This document shows positions 16,565 through 25,660 of a stretch of 64,000 nucleotides of DNA, in pieces (within the stretch, counting starts at the first letter, position 1; each line of letters opens with the position of its first letter). The translations under genes and the position numbers were made by a program. Below the pieces are notes generated by a model that saw nothing but the letters and a program-made list of their open reading frames with translations, searched no databases and was not told the origin of the DNA. The DNA is from Runella sp. CRIBMP. Its GTDB lineage: Bacteria > Bacteroidota > Bacteroidia > Cytophagales > Spirosomataceae. The stretch is taken from the NCBI RefSeq assembly GCF_009905605.1, contig NZ_JAAAKZ010000010.1, forward strand, positions 124,001 to 188,000, written 5' to 3'.

Positions 16565-19138
16565 TTATTTAGGGTCTAATGCCTTCGTGATGCGGAAAAG
16601 ACAATCTTGAAGGTGGTATTTGGTCATTTTATCGGTAGTGGCAGGAATCGCCGCCTGAATCTCACCACGCAGCAGGGTCAAATGCGCCCGCACCATGGTC
16701 TGAATATCTCCTTTGCGCGGGTCGGCCGAAGGTGGCAAAACGGCACCGAATACTTTGGCCGTACCCGTTCCGCCAAACGACGGCACACTTGGCAAGTTCA
16801 ACGTTGCAACCATCCGCTCTACAAAGATTTTTTGGAGGTTTCGGCGGTGGGTATCAGCAGCTTTACGCGTTTTGAGTTCGGACCAAATACCCGAACGAAC
16901 ATCAGTAAACAATTCGTCTAACGTATACGCACCCGTCGTTTTTTCGGTGGCTTCGATGATACGTTGCAGGCGGTCTGCCGCAAAGAGGCTTGTCAAAGTT
17001 GCTTCCTGAATTTTTGATACAAAATCTACGCCCATATCTGGACGAATACGGCGCATGATGTTGGCATCCAACAACCACGTTGGCGTGGTAAACAGTTGCT
17101 GGTTCAGAAACGTGACCGCGTCTTTCTGGAGTTTTTTAGGCGTAACCTCATAAATCACTCCTTCTTGGTCCATGGTTTTCGGCGTTTCGTAGATTCCCCC
17201 TACGTACTTGGTCACGTGGCCCAGATAACGACGGTATTGCGTCACCACTTCGTTGTAGCCTTCTTCGAGCATTTCGTAGTCTTCAGCTTCTTCGGAAGTC
17301 CATGTCACCAAGTTTGGCACGATGCGTTTCAGGTTTTTGATACCGTAATCACTGGAAAGCATCGCGTTATCGCCCACGTCTTCGTTTTGAGCGCGCGGGT
17401 CGTAAGGGTTGGTTTCGGTCAAAAACCACAAACGACGGTTCGGCAGGGCTTTTTCTTTGTACCATTTGTTCAAAACAACCTTGTCTTCTTCGGGCGTTTT
17501 GGTATCGTAAATAGGCTTGTAGGCCCATTCAATGGCCCAAATATCGTAATCACCTATGCGAGGGAAGAAATCTGTTACGCCGTCTTCGGGTTGGGCTACG
17601 TAGTTAAAACGGGCGTAATCCATGATGGAAGAAGTGTGTCCGTTTTTACTTGTAAACTCTTTATCACGCAGTTTTTCTACGGGCGTCGCGGTCGAAGCGC
17701 CGTAGTTGTGGCGCAGGCCAAGCGTATGTCCTACTTCGTGCGACGACACAAACCGAATCAATTGTCCCATCAACTCATCATCAAATTTATTTTTGCGGGC
17801 GCGTGGGTCAGCGGCGGCGGCTTGGGTCATGTACCATTTTTTCAGGAGTTTCATGACGTTGTGGTACCAACCGATGTGGCTTTCCAAGATTTCGCCCGTA
17901 CGCGGGTCGTGAACGTTGGGTCCGTAGGCATTTTCAATATCGGAAGCAAAATAACGAATGGCTGAATTTCGGGCATCTTCTAAGCTGATGGTCGTGTCTT
18001 TTTCGTCCAATATCACACCCTGAATGGCGTTTTTCCAACCTGCTTTTTCAAACGCTACATTCCAGTCATCAACGCCCATTTTGAGGTATTTACGCCATTT
18101 TTCGGGCGTTGCAGAATCAATATAATAGATGATTGGCTTTTTAGGTTCAATCAATTCTCCCCGACGCTGACGCGCTTCGTCTTCTTTATTTTTGGGTTCC
18201 AAACGCCACCGCACCACAAACGTTTTGTCTTCCGTACGCTGCGAGTTTTCACCGTATACGCGGTAGCCGTTGGCAAAATAACCTACCCGAATGTCAAACA
18301 AACGCTGCTTCATCGGCACGGCAGGAAGCGCAATAAACGAAGTGTTCAACTCCATCGTGACAGCCCCCGCAATGGAAGAAGCGGGCAAATTGACCGAAGG
18401 TATCGGGCTCGGAACGGGCGAAGCAGGTGTAGGCATCGGCGGAATGGCTCCGTAGGTTTTTACCACTTTAATCTCTGTATTGAGCGGAAACGACTTGATG
18501 CTCTGAATGTAGGTACGGTCGGTCTGAATGGTGGTTAGTTTGTACGCCTGCTTCACCACGGGCGACATAGAAATTACGGCGTTTTCACCTTTGAAGAAAT
18601 CTGTTACTTCAATCACCACTGAGGTATCTTTGCGAACAGCCTTGATGTCAAACGCCATCGCAATCGGGTCAACGTTGGAGTTGCGTACGGCCTTATAAAT
18701 GGGCGAGTTAGCGTCTTCACTTACGTTAATATACGCCACAGCACGCATGAAAATTTTGTTTTCAGGCCCCTTCTCAAACCGCACTACTTGACGATTAAGA
18801 AGTTCACCGCCGTAGGCTGGCAAGCCCACCGAACCAGGCGTAGTACTCGACTGCGACAAGCGCGTTACGGCCATCATTTCTTTGCCCAACAGGGAATCAG
18901 GCAATTCAAAAAAGTATTTTTCATCAATTTTATGGACGATAAATAATCCCTTCGTGGTTTTGCTTTTGTCTGTGATTACTTCTTTGTAGGCTTTAGGGCC
19001 AGGCTTAGCTGGTGCGGGAGCCGCAGCGGGAGGCGGAGATGCAGGAGTAGTAGGTGTGGTGGGTGTGGTAGGTCTTCGGTCTTGCGCAATGGCCGTCAAC
19101 GCCACAAAAGAAGACAGAAATGTCAGGTATTTAAGCAT
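16565..19138 (-). CDS. Exported zinc-dependent metalloprotease (DUF5117/DUF5118 type)
   Basis: 857 residues from ATG 19138, where a clear signal peptide begins (MLKYLTFLSSFVALTAIAQ); an in-frame ATG 23 codons upstream would spoil it. A Thr/Pro/Ala-rich linker (about 20-48) precedes a DUF5118-like and a DUF5117-like region. The zinc site is H467-E-V-G-H471-TLGLR-H477, a metzincin-type HExxHxxGxxH, followed by SIMDYARFNY as a possible Met-turn. Substrate unknown. It is divergent from rocD across a 225-nt promoter region and ends at a strong hairpin. The long zinc motif makes protease activity likely. Confidence 0.9.
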   Translation of the reverse strand: MLKYLTFLSSFVALTAIAQDRRPTTPTTPTTPASPPPAAAPAPAKPGPKAYKEVITDKSKTTKGLFIVHKIDEKYFFELPDSLLGKEMMAVTRLSQSSTTPGSVGLPAYGGELLNRQVVRFEKGPENKIFMRAVAYINVSEDANSPIYKAVRNSNVDPIAMAFDIKAVRKDTSVVIEVTDFFKGENAVISMSPVVKQAYKLTTIQTDRTYIQSIKSFPLNTEIKVVKTYGAIPPMPTPASPVPSPIPSVNLPASSIAGAVTMELNTSFIALPAVPMKQRLFDIRVGYFANGYRVYGENSQRTEDKTFVVRWRLEPKNKEDEARQRRGELIEPKKPIIYYIDSATPEKWRKYLKMGVDDWNVAFEKAGWKNAIQGVILDEKDTTISLEDARNSAIRYFASDIENAYGPNVHDPRTGEILESHIGWYHNVMKLLKKWYMTQAAAADPRARKNKFDDELMGQLIRFVSSHEVGHTLGLRHNYGASTATPVEKLRDKEFTSKNGHTSSIMDYARFNYVAQPEDGVTDFFPRIGDYDIWAIEWAYKPIYDTKTPEEDKVVLNKWYKEKALPNRRLWFLTETNPYDPRAQNEDVGDNAMLSSDYGIKNLKRIVPNLVTWTSEEAEDYEMLEEGYNEVVTQYRRYLGHVTKYVGGIYETPKTMDQEGVIYEVTPKKLQKDAVTFLNQQLFTTPTWLLDANIMRRIRPDMGVDFVSKIQEATLTSLFAADRLQRIIEATEKTTGAYTLDELFTDVRSGIWSELKTRKAADTHRRNLQKIFVERMVATLNLPSVPSFGGTGTAKVFGAVLPPSADPRKGDIQTMVRAHLTLLRGEIQAAIPATTDKMTKYHLQDCLFRITKALDPK

Positions 19139-19312
19139 GGTTGTAGATTTGTTGATTGACGTTTTACTCGTCAGGTTTTTGGTAAGTGGTTTTTTGAAAA
19201 TATTCAAGTGTCAAAACAAGAAAAAAAGCCGCAATGTTTTATGAAAATTGCTTTTAATTTTTACTGTTTTAAATAAATATGACCTATTTCTGATTGAAAA
19301 TAAGTTATATTT

Positions 19313-19320
19313 TACTTTTG
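19313..19320 (+). promoter_or_regulatory. Candidate -7 box for rocD
   Basis: TACTTTTG matches TAnnTTTG and lies 43 nt upstream of the rocD ATG, giving a leader of about 35 nt. A weak upstream element (TTTC at 19287-19290) is present, but no perfect TTTG. Confidence 0.45.
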
Positions 19321-19363
19321 ACAAATTTGAAAATTGTCAAAAATACAAAACCAATCGACTCCC

Positions 19364-20599
19364 ATGACGGCAGAAATCACCCAATCAGACTATTTAATTG
19401 GCCTCGAAAAACGCTACGGAGCGCACAATTATAAACCTGTTCCAGTCGTGATTGAGCGCGGAGAAGGTATTTTTGTGTGGGACATCGACGGCAAACGGTA
19501 TTTCGATTTTTTGTCGGCCTACAGCGCCGTCAATCAGGGGCATTGCCATCCGCGCATTGTGGAAGCCCTCGTGACCCAAGCCCAAAAACTCACGCTCACG
19601 TCGCGGGCGTTTTACAACTCAGTCCTCGGTGAATGTGAAAAATTCTTGTGCGACTATTTTGGTTACGATAAAGTCCTGATGATGAATTCAGGCGCAGAAG
19701 GCGGAGAAACTGCCCTCAAACTCACCCGCAAATGGGGGTATCTGGTCAAAGGCATTCCCCAAAACGAAGCCAAAACCGTGTATGCCGCTGGCAACTTTTG
19801 GGGGCGTACAATGGCCGCTATTTCATCCTCTACCGACTCCGACAGCACCGACGATTACGGTCCGTTTTTGCCAGGCTACATCATTATTCCGTACAATGAT
19901 TTGGCGGCGTTGGAACAAACCTTTCAGGCTGACCCCAACATTGCGGGTTTTATGGTGGAGCCGATTCAGGGCGAAGCGGGCGTGGTAGTGCCCGACGAGG
20001 GCTATCTGCGTGGTGTGCGTGAACTTTGTACAAAATACAATGTACTTTTTATTGCCGATGAGGTACAAACGGGACTCGGCCGCACGGGGAAACGCCTCGC
20101 CTGCGACCACGAAGATGTAAAACCCGACATTTTAATTTTGGGAAAAGCGCTTTCGGGCGGTGTGTACCCAGTTTCTTGCGTACTGGCAAGCGACGAAATC
20201 ATGTTGACCATCAAACCTGGCCAGCACGGCTCGACCTACGGCGGCAACCCACTCGCAGCTGCGGTGACAGTAGCGGCCCTCTCGGTACTTAAAGACGAGC
20301 ATTTAGCCGAAAATGCCGAGCGATTAGGCGAAGTTTTCCGCGAAAGGATGCGAGAATTACAACATAAAACAGATTTGATTCAGGAAGTACGCGGCAAAGG
20401 TCTACTAAACGCGGTGGTTATCAATACTGACGAAGAAAGCCCGCTGGCGTGGCAAATCTGCCTTCGATTAAAAGAAAAAGGCCTACTCTGCAAGCAGACC
20501 CACGGCAACAAAATTCGTTTTGCACCTCCCCTCGTTATCACCGAAGCTCAACTCCACGAGGCATGTGACTTGATTGAAGAGGTAATTTTGAGTGTATAG
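19364..20599 (+). CDS. rocD: Ornithine--oxo-acid aminotransferase
   Basis: 411 residues from ATG 19364 ([11 protein letters not shown]); a TTG ten codons upstream is less likely. A fold-type I PLP enzyme of the class III aminotransferases, with [46 protein letters not shown], the Asp that holds the PLP pyridine nitrogen ([15 protein letters not shown]) and Schiff-base K261 ([13 protein letters not shown]), then [13 protein letters not shown]. These are close to ornithine delta-aminotransferases, which convert ornithine and 2-oxoglutarate to glutamate-5-semialdehyde and glutamate in arginine/proline metabolism. Cytoplasmic. No arginase or proline gene is adjacent. Monocistronic, ending in a terminator shared with the convergent cryptochrome gene. 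Confidence 0.95.
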   Translation: MTAEITQSDYLIGLEKRYGAHNYKPVPVVIERGEGIFVWDIDGKRYFDFLSAYSAVNQGHCHPRIVEALVTQAQKLTLTSRAFYNSVLGECEKFLCDYFGYDKVLMMNSGAEGGETALKLTRKWGYLVKGIPQNEAKTVYAAGNFWGRTMAAISSSTDSDSTDDYGPFLPGYIIIPYNDLAALEQTFQADPNIAGFMVEPIQGEAGVVVPDEGYLRGVRELCTKYNVLFIADEVQTGLGRTGKRLACDHEDVKPDILILGKALSGGVYPVSCVLASDEIMLTIKPGQHGSTYGGNPLAAAVTVAALSVLKDEHLAENAERLGEVFRERMRELQHKTDLIQEVRGKGLLNAVVINTDEESPLAWQICLRLKEKGLLCKQTHGNKIRFAPPLVITEAQLHEACDLIEEVILSV

Positions 20600-20608
20600 G
20601 GAATCTAC

Positions 20609-20663
20609 AACGTCGGCGAGGTTTGGCACCCACAGTGGAGCTGCTCGCCGACGTTCTTTTTTA
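20609..20663 (+). terminator. rocD terminator built on a palindromic repeat
   Basis: AACGTCGGCGAG (20609-20620) pairs with CTCGCCGACGTT (20644-20655), followed by CTTTTTT. The T-tract runs into the stop codon of the convergent cryptochrome gene (TTA at 20661-20663). The left arm AACGTCGGCGAGGTTT recurs at 62761-62824. Confidence 0.85.
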
Positions 20664-22100
20664 TTTCCGCAACCACTTATTAGTTTCCACAATCGGTAGC
20701 GGATATTTTTCTCCCAGTTGGACATTGTACTGGCTCTGCGCTTCGGGCGTCAACGTCCACACTTTATGAACCGACTCAGCCGGAACGGCAGCCAATTCGG
20801 GCAACCACGTTTTTACGTACGCCCCTTTACTATCGTATTTATTAGCCTGCGTTAGGATATTAAAATAACGGTTTTCGCGCGGGTCATTTCCCACCCCCGC
20901 CACATAATTCCAGTTCCCCCAATTGCTACACACATCGTAGTCAATCAGTTGGCTTTCAAAATAAGCCGCCCCCCACGTCCAATCGACCATTAAATCTTTG
21001 GCCAAAAAACTCGCCACATTTTGCCGTCCACGATTTGACATAAATCCCGTCCGTTTGAGTTCACGCATGTTGGCGTCGATAAATGGAACACCCGTTTGAC
21101 CGTTAACCCATTTATCAAACAGCTCACGACGATGATTCCACCGCAATTCGAGATTGTATTGAATCCCTGAGGTTTTAAAAAGGCGAGTGCCGTACCTTAG
21201 GGCCACAAAGCGAAAATAATCGCGCCAAATTAACTCAAAAATGAGCCAGTAGGTCGACTCGTTCGCCCCATTTTTGGCTTCATACTTCTTTATTTCTTCA
21301 TAAATCTGGCGGGGCGACAAACACCCCAAAGCCAGCCAAGGCGAAAATTTTGATGAGTAATCAGCCCCCAAAAGGCCATTCCGGGTTTCTTTGTAGGATT
21401 TTATCAGGCCAGTTTCCCACAGGTAATGATGAAGACGATGAAGAGCTTCCGTTTCTCCTCCTTTAAACGCCAACGCCGCCCGTTGGTCAATTTCGGGGAG
21501 CTGCGAAAACAAAATCAACTCGTAGATTTCAGGCATCTTACCAAACTCCAATCCTTCGGGGATACGCAGCGCCACGGGTTCATGAAAAATCGGACGAATC
21601 ACGGATTGTCCTTCCACCGCTTTTCTGAAATCAGTAAACACCGTGGGCAAACGAGACACCCAAAAGGGTAAATCACGTGGGTGATAGAGCGTAGAGCCCC
21701 AAAAAACCTCAAAATCAATATTATCCACCTTGAGTTTTTTTGAAAGGGAGGTTTCTACGTCGGTTTCTTCCTGCGTTGCTTCTTTAGCGGTATAGATGGC
21801 CGTCACGTCCAAATCACGCGCAAATTCGCTAATGACTACTTCGGGTTTACCCATTCTGATGACCAGATTTGCACCTTTTTTGCGAAGGTTATCGCGAAGA
21901 TTTTGGACTGATTCAAGCAAAAATTTCGCCCGAAAAGTACCTGTTTTAGGAATACCGAGCGGATCTATCTGTTCAAACTGACGCGTATCAAAAACGTACA
22001 TCGGAATCACTTCGTCGGCGTCCTGAATGGCTTTCAAAAAGCCTTCGTTATCGTGCAGGCGCAAATCGTTTCGAAACCAATAAATAATGCGTTTGGGCAT
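20661..22100 (-). CDS. DASH family cryptochrome / photolyase
   Basis: 479 residues, usual for Cry-DASH. The N-terminal photolyase domain (IIYWFRNDLRLHDNEG; PMYVFDTRQF) binds the antenna cofactor. The C-terminal FAD domain shows GETEALHRLHHYLW, YSSKFSPWLALGCLSPRQIY, ELIWRDYFRFVALRYG, ANMRELKRTGFMSNRGRQNV, VDWTWGAAYFESQLIDYDV and NWGNWNYVAGVGNDP. These match DASH proteins, which repair cyclobutane dimers in single-stranded DNA and may signal. Cytoplasmic. A TAGTTTTG box on the minus strand (22132-22139) is a possible -7 element. Convergent with rocD, sharing its terminator. Confidence 0.95.
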   Translation of the reverse strand: MPKRIIYWFRNDLRLHDNEGFLKAIQDADEVIPMYVFDTRQFEQIDPLGIPKTGTFRAKFLLESVQNLRDNLRKKGANLVIRMGKPEVVISEFARDLDVTAIYTAKEATQEETDVETSLSKKLKVDNIDFEVFWGSTLYHPRDLPFWVSRLPTVFTDFRKAVEGQSVIRPIFHEPVALRIPEGLEFGKMPEIYELILFSQLPEIDQRAALAFKGGETEALHRLHHYLWETGLIKSYKETRNGLLGADYSSKFSPWLALGCLSPRQIYEEIKKYEAKNGANESTYWLIFELIWRDYFRFVALRYGTRLFKTSGIQYNLELRWNHRRELFDKWVNGQTGVPFIDANMRELKRTGFMSNRGRQNVASFLAKDLMVDWTWGAAYFESQLIDYDVCSNWGNWNYVAGVGNDPRENRYFNILTQANKYDSKGAYVKTWLPELAAVPAESVHKVWTLTPEAQSQYNVQLGEKYPLPIVETNKWLRK

Positions 22101-22293
22101 GGAGGTAAATGATATGTTATTTTCAATACGTCAAAACTACGCCTATCAGGGATAGATTTAACGAAAACACGAAGAGTTTTTTTTGAACAAGTACCAAATT
22201 TTATTTCTTAGCGTCCCCCCTTTTATCCAACCCTTTGAGCATTGAACAAAAGTAGTTTACTTTACAAAACCATCGGTTTATACCTTTTTGTTT

Positions 22294-22683
22294 ATGCTAT
22301 CACTTCAAAATATCCATCACGTCGCCATTATTTGTCGTGATTATACGCGTTCAAAACATTTTTACACCCAAATTCTCGGCCTAACGGTCATAGCTGAAAC
22401 CTACCGCGAAGCACGCGATTCGTACAAATTAGATTTGGCCGTCAATGGCTTGTATCAGATTGAGCTGTTTTCGTTTCCGAATCCACCAGCGCGTCCATCA
22501 CGGCCCGAAGCAGCGGGGTTGCGGCATTTGGCGTTTAGTGTATTGGATATTGACCAAACCCACGCCTATTTAGAACAAAAAAACGTGGCTTGTGAAGCCA
22601 TTCGAGTGGATGAGCTGACCCAAAAGAAATTCTTTTTTATTGCCGACCCCGATGATTTACCGATTGAGTTTTACGAAATTTGA
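22294..22683 (+). CDS. VOC/glyoxalase-fold metal enzyme (YaeR-like)
   Basis: 129 residues from ATG 22294 (MLSLQNIHHVAII). Two beta-alpha-beta-beta-beta modules form the vicinal oxygen chelate fold. Four metal-ligand positions are recognisable: H in IHHVAII, E in YQIELFSFP, H in LRHLAFSV and E in PIEFYEI. That is the set found in glyoxalase I and the YaeR group. The likely reaction is isomerisation of, or ring cleavage next to, a chelated metal; substrate not known. It lies 34 nt upstream of engB in the same direction, but engB may have its own promoter. Confidence 0.87.
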   Translation: MLSLQNIHHVAIICRDYTRSKHFYTQILGLTVIAETYREARDSYKLDLAVNGLYQIELFSFPNPPARPSRPEAAGLRHLAFSVLDIDQTHAYLEQKNVACEAIRVDELTQKKFFFIADPDDLPIEFYEI

Positions 22684-22717
22684 GCAATACCGCCCAGTTT
22701 CTTCGTAATTTTGTAGC

Positions 22718-23317
22718 ATGAAAATCAAAACGTCCGTTTTCGTCAAAAGCTCGGCCAACAACGAGCAATGTCCCAAACCCGACCGTCCGGAGTATGCGTT
22801 CATTGGACGTTCTAACGTGGGCAAATCGTCGTTAATCAACGCCCTCACCGAACGACGCGACCTTGCCAAAACCTCCTCTAAGCCTGGTAAAACCCAAGTA
22901 ATCAACCACTTTCTAATCAACGACTCTTGGTATCTGGTTGATTTGCCTGGGTATGGATACGCCAAGGTTTCCCAGACTGACCGCAAAATCTGGGGCGAAA
23001 TGATTAATAATTATTTGTTCCAACGCGAAAATCTGATTTGTACCTTTGTCCTCATCGACAGCCGCATTGAACCCCAAAAAGTGGACTTGGAGTTCATGGA
23101 AAAACTCGGTAGCAATGGCGTACCTTTTGCCCTTATTTTTACTAAAACAGATAAATTAACTGCCACTCAACTGCAAAATCACCTGTCTGATTATAAAAAG
23201 AAGTTACTAGAAACTTGGGACGAACTACCGTTATTTTTTGTAACCTCATCGGTGTCGAAACAGGGACGCTTGGATGTTTTGAAACAAATTGATGAATGGA
23301 ATCAGCTAAAAAAATGA
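22718..23317 (+). CDS. engB: Ribosome biogenesis GTPase EngB (YihA/YsxC)
   Basis: 199 residues, typical of EngB. G motifs: G1 GRSNVGKSS (30-38), G3 DLPGYG and G4 TKTD. EngB is an essential GTPase needed for late assembly of the large ribosomal subunit. Start ATG at 22718. A TAATTTTG box (22706-22713) ends only 5 nt before the ATG, which would give an almost leaderless mRNA if used. The stop codon overlaps the start of the next gene (ATGA), so engB and the PfkB-type kinase are translationally coupled. Confidence 0.96.
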   Translation: MKIKTSVFVKSSANNEQCPKPDRPEYAFIGRSNVGKSSLINALTERRDLAKTSSKPGKTQVINHFLINDSWYLVDLPGYGYAKVSQTDRKIWGEMINNYLFQRENLICTFVLIDSRIEPQKVDLEFMEKLGSNGVPFALIFTKTDKLTATQLQNHLSDYKKKLLETWDELPLFFVTSSVSKQGRLDVLKQIDEWNQLKK

Positions 23318-24243
23318 ACATAACTACCCTCACCGTCAACCCTGCCATCGACAAAAGTACGGTCATTGACCGTCTGATACCCGAACAAAAACTTCGGTGT
23401 GACCCTCCTCGTTTTGATGCAGGCGGCGGCGGCATCAATGTGTCCAAAGCCATCAGACGCCTGGGCGGTAAATCATTGGCCATCTTTACGGCGGGCGGTG
23501 CGTCGGGGCAATTGTTGGCAGATTTGGTAAAACAAGAGCAAATTGACGCCAAAATCATCGAAACCAACGAATGGACCCGGGAAAACTTCGTTGTTGCCGA
23601 AACATCTACCAACGCCCAATACCGCTTTGGAATGCCGGGGGCCGCACTCACGGAAGCCGAAACACAGGCAATTTTGGATGCTTTAGAACATTCTGGGGCT
23701 AACTATGTAGTAGCCAGCGGCAGTTTGCCACCTAAAATGGACGTCAATTTTTATGAAAAGGTAGCGGCTATTTCCAACAAAATCGGTGCTCGGCTCGTGC
23801 TCGACACGTCGGGTGAGCCGCTCCGTGCCGCGTGCGACGAAGGTGTGTTTTTGCTCAAACCCAATATCGGCGAACTTGAAGCGCTGGTCGGAACCACCAA
23901 CCTCCAAATGGACGACGTAGATGATGCCGCCCGCACGCTCATCGGCGACGGCAAATGCGAAGTGGTCATTGTCTCAATGGGGCCCAAAGGGGCGATTTTA
24001 GTGACCAAAGACCTTTGCGAACACGTCCCCGCCCCACCCGTGCAGAAGCGCAGTACCGTCGGTGCAGGCGACAGCATGGTGGCGGGCATGACGTGGGCAC
24101 TCACGCAAGGACTTTCGTATCCCGAAATGTTACGCTGGGGCGTGGCGTGCGGCTCGGCAGCAACCATGAACGAGGGCACCCAGCTTTTTTTGCGCGCCGA
24201 TGTAGACCGGCTGTTGGAGTGGTTTAAACGATTTGGTAAATAA
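23314..24243 (+). CDS. PfkB family hexose-phosphate kinase (1-phosphofructokinase / 6-phosphofructokinase II type)
   Basis: 309 residues from ATG 23314 (MNITTLTVNPAIDKS), which overlaps the engB stop by 4 nt. Ribokinase/PfkB fold: FDAGGGGINVSKAIRRLGG substrate motif, VVASGSLPPKMDVNFY, KPNIGELEALVG, and the anion hole with catalytic Asp in VGAGDSMVAGM. This set is typical of Pfk-2, FruK and tagatose-6-phosphate kinase (LacC). It phosphorylates a sugar phosphate using ATP; fructose 6-phosphate or fructose 1-phosphate are the main candidates. No PTS genes are nearby, which favours a Pfk-2-like role. Confidence 0.9.
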   Translation: MNITTLTVNPAIDKSTVIDRLIPEQKLRCDPPRFDAGGGGINVSKAIRRLGGKSLAIFTAGGASGQLLADLVKQEQIDAKIIETNEWTRENFVVAETSTNAQYRFGMPGAALTEAETQAILDALEHSGANYVVASGSLPPKMDVNFYEKVAAISNKIGARLVLDTSGEPLRAACDEGVFLLKPNIGELEALVGTTNLQMDDVDDAARTLIGDGKCEVVIVSMGPKGAILVTKDLCEHVPAPPVQKRSTVGAGDSMVAGMTWALTQGLSYPEMLRWGVACGSAATMNEGTQLFLRADVDRLLEWFKRFGK

Positions 24244-24279
24244 ACCTCACCAATTGACATTTAGAATTTTGATTATTAT

Positions 24280-25659
24280 TTGAAGGCTAACAAAATAAAA
24301 GTGAACGCCTACTTCCAACATATCAACGAAGGCATCCGCACCACCCTTGCGGGGATGAAGCTCACGCTCAAACACTTATGGGATGCGCGCAAGCGGCGCG
24401 GCAATCACAGTATCCGAGAAAATGACTACTTTCAGGAACAAACTGGAATGGTGACGCTTCAGTACCCATTTGAAACCATGCCCATCCCCGACAATGGCCG
24501 GTACCGTCTCCACAACGAGATGGATGACTGCATCGTTTGTGACAAATGCGCCAAAGTTTGCCCAGTAGATTGTATTGACATTGAGCCGATTAAGGCCACT
24601 GAGGAAGTAGGAAAAGCCTCTGACGGCTCGCCTATTCGTCTTTATGCGGCGGTATTTGACATCGACATGGCCAAGTGCTGTTACTGCGGACTTTGCACCA
24701 CGGTTTGCCCTACGGAGTGCCTGACCATGACCAAAACGTTTGATTACAGCGAATTTGACGTGCGGGACATGAACTATCACTATTCGAATCTAACTCCCGA
24801 ACTGGCCGCTGAGAAAAAGTCACTTTATGAACAATTCTTGCTCGAAAAAGAAGAGTTAAAAAAACAAAAAGCCACTCCCCTACCCGCTGAAGCACCTGCC
24901 CCCCCTGCAACCAAGCCCAAACCCGCTTTTGCCCCCAAAAAGCCCGTTCCTGAAAGTCCACAGGTAGAGGTGGAAAGTGCTGAAAACAGCGAAATAGCCC
25001 CCAAGCCGAAGCCCGTTTTTGCACCCAAAAAGCCCGTTATCGAAAGCTCAGCTTCGGCCGAAAACAGCGAAGTAGCGCCCAAGCCAAAACCCGTTTTTGC
25101 CCCTAAAAAGCCCGTTATCGAAAGCTCAACTTCGGCCGAAAACAGCGAAGTAGCGCCGAAACCAAAACCCGTTTTTAAACCAAAAAAACCTCTTGTTGAC
25201 GATTCTACAGCTACCGCTGAAAATGCGGCGTCCACTGAAAACAGTGAGCCTATTGCTAGACCTAAACCTGTTTTTACGCCAAAAAAACCGGTTACTTCTA
25301 CCGTAGAAAATCAGGAGCCTGCTATTGAAAAAGCTGCAAATAATGAACCAAAAGAAGAAGTCAGCGGTGCGCCCGAGGCAAAGCCAAAACCTGTTTTTAA
25401 GCCCAAAAAACCAGTAGTCGAGGGTTCACAGGCGCAGACCACCGTAGACAGTACACCAGCAAACGACGTTGCTCCCTCCAAACCTAAGCCCGTTTTTGTG
25501 CCGAAAAAACCTACGGCTCCATCTGCGGAAGAGAGCGTAGCGCCCGAAATTTCAGAATCAGAAGAAACCCCAGAAATTAAAAATATCGATTCAGACGGGA
25601 TAAAACCCAAGCCTAAACCGATATTTAAGCCTACCATGAGGCCAAAAAAGGAAGAGTAA
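24280..25659 (+). CDS. NuoI-like 2x[4Fe-4S] ferredoxin protein with repetitive Lys/Pro C-terminal tail
   Basis: 459 residues. No ATG is available: an in-frame TAG at 24262 precedes TTG 24280 (used here) or GTG 24301. The first 190 residues resemble complex I subunit NuoI: an amphipathic GIRTTLAGMKLTLKHLWDA, then cluster-binding C84-x2-C87-x2-C90-x3-C94-P and C133-x2-C136-x2-C139-x3-C143-P. The remaining 260 residues are eight imperfect copies of KPKPVFxPKKPV joined by Glu/Ser/Ala-rich spacers (often AENSEVAP). Ordinary NuoI ends near residue 160-180, so the tail is unusual. No other nuo genes are in view. It may be the cell's NuoI with a tail, or a separate ferredoxin. Confidence 0.87.
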   Translation: MKANKIKVNAYFQHINEGIRTTLAGMKLTLKHLWDARKRRGNHSIRENDYFQEQTGMVTLQYPFETMPIPDNGRYRLHNEMDDCIVCDKCAKVCPVDCIDIEPIKATEEVGKASDGSPIRLYAAVFDIDMAKCCYCGLCTTVCPTECLTMTKTFDYSEFDVRDMNYHYSNLTPELAAEKKSLYEQFLLEKEELKKQKATPLPAEAPAPPATKPKPAFAPKKPVPESPQVEVESAENSEIAPKPKPVFAPKKPVIESSASAENSEVAPKPKPVFAPKKPVIESSTSAENSEVAPKPKPVFKPKKPLVDDSTATAENAASTENSEPIARPKPVFTPKKPVTSTVENQEPAIEKAANNEPKEEVSGAPEAKPKPVFKPKKPVVEGSQAQTTVDSTPANDVAPSKPKPVFVPKKPTAPSAEESVAPEISESEETPEIKNIDSDGIKPKPKPIFKPTMRPKKEE

Positions 25660-25660
25660 A

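Noticed and set aside
17096-17965. 289-codon open frame opposite the metalloprotease gene
   Set aside because: It is a shadow on the opposite strand of a gene with clear zinc motif and signal peptide; its translation is His/Phe/Val-rich without family match.
24900-25640. Periodic DNA inside the ferredoxin gene
   Set aside because: It is coding sequence for the KPKPVFxPKKPV tail; units are diverged and in frame, so not an independent repeat array.
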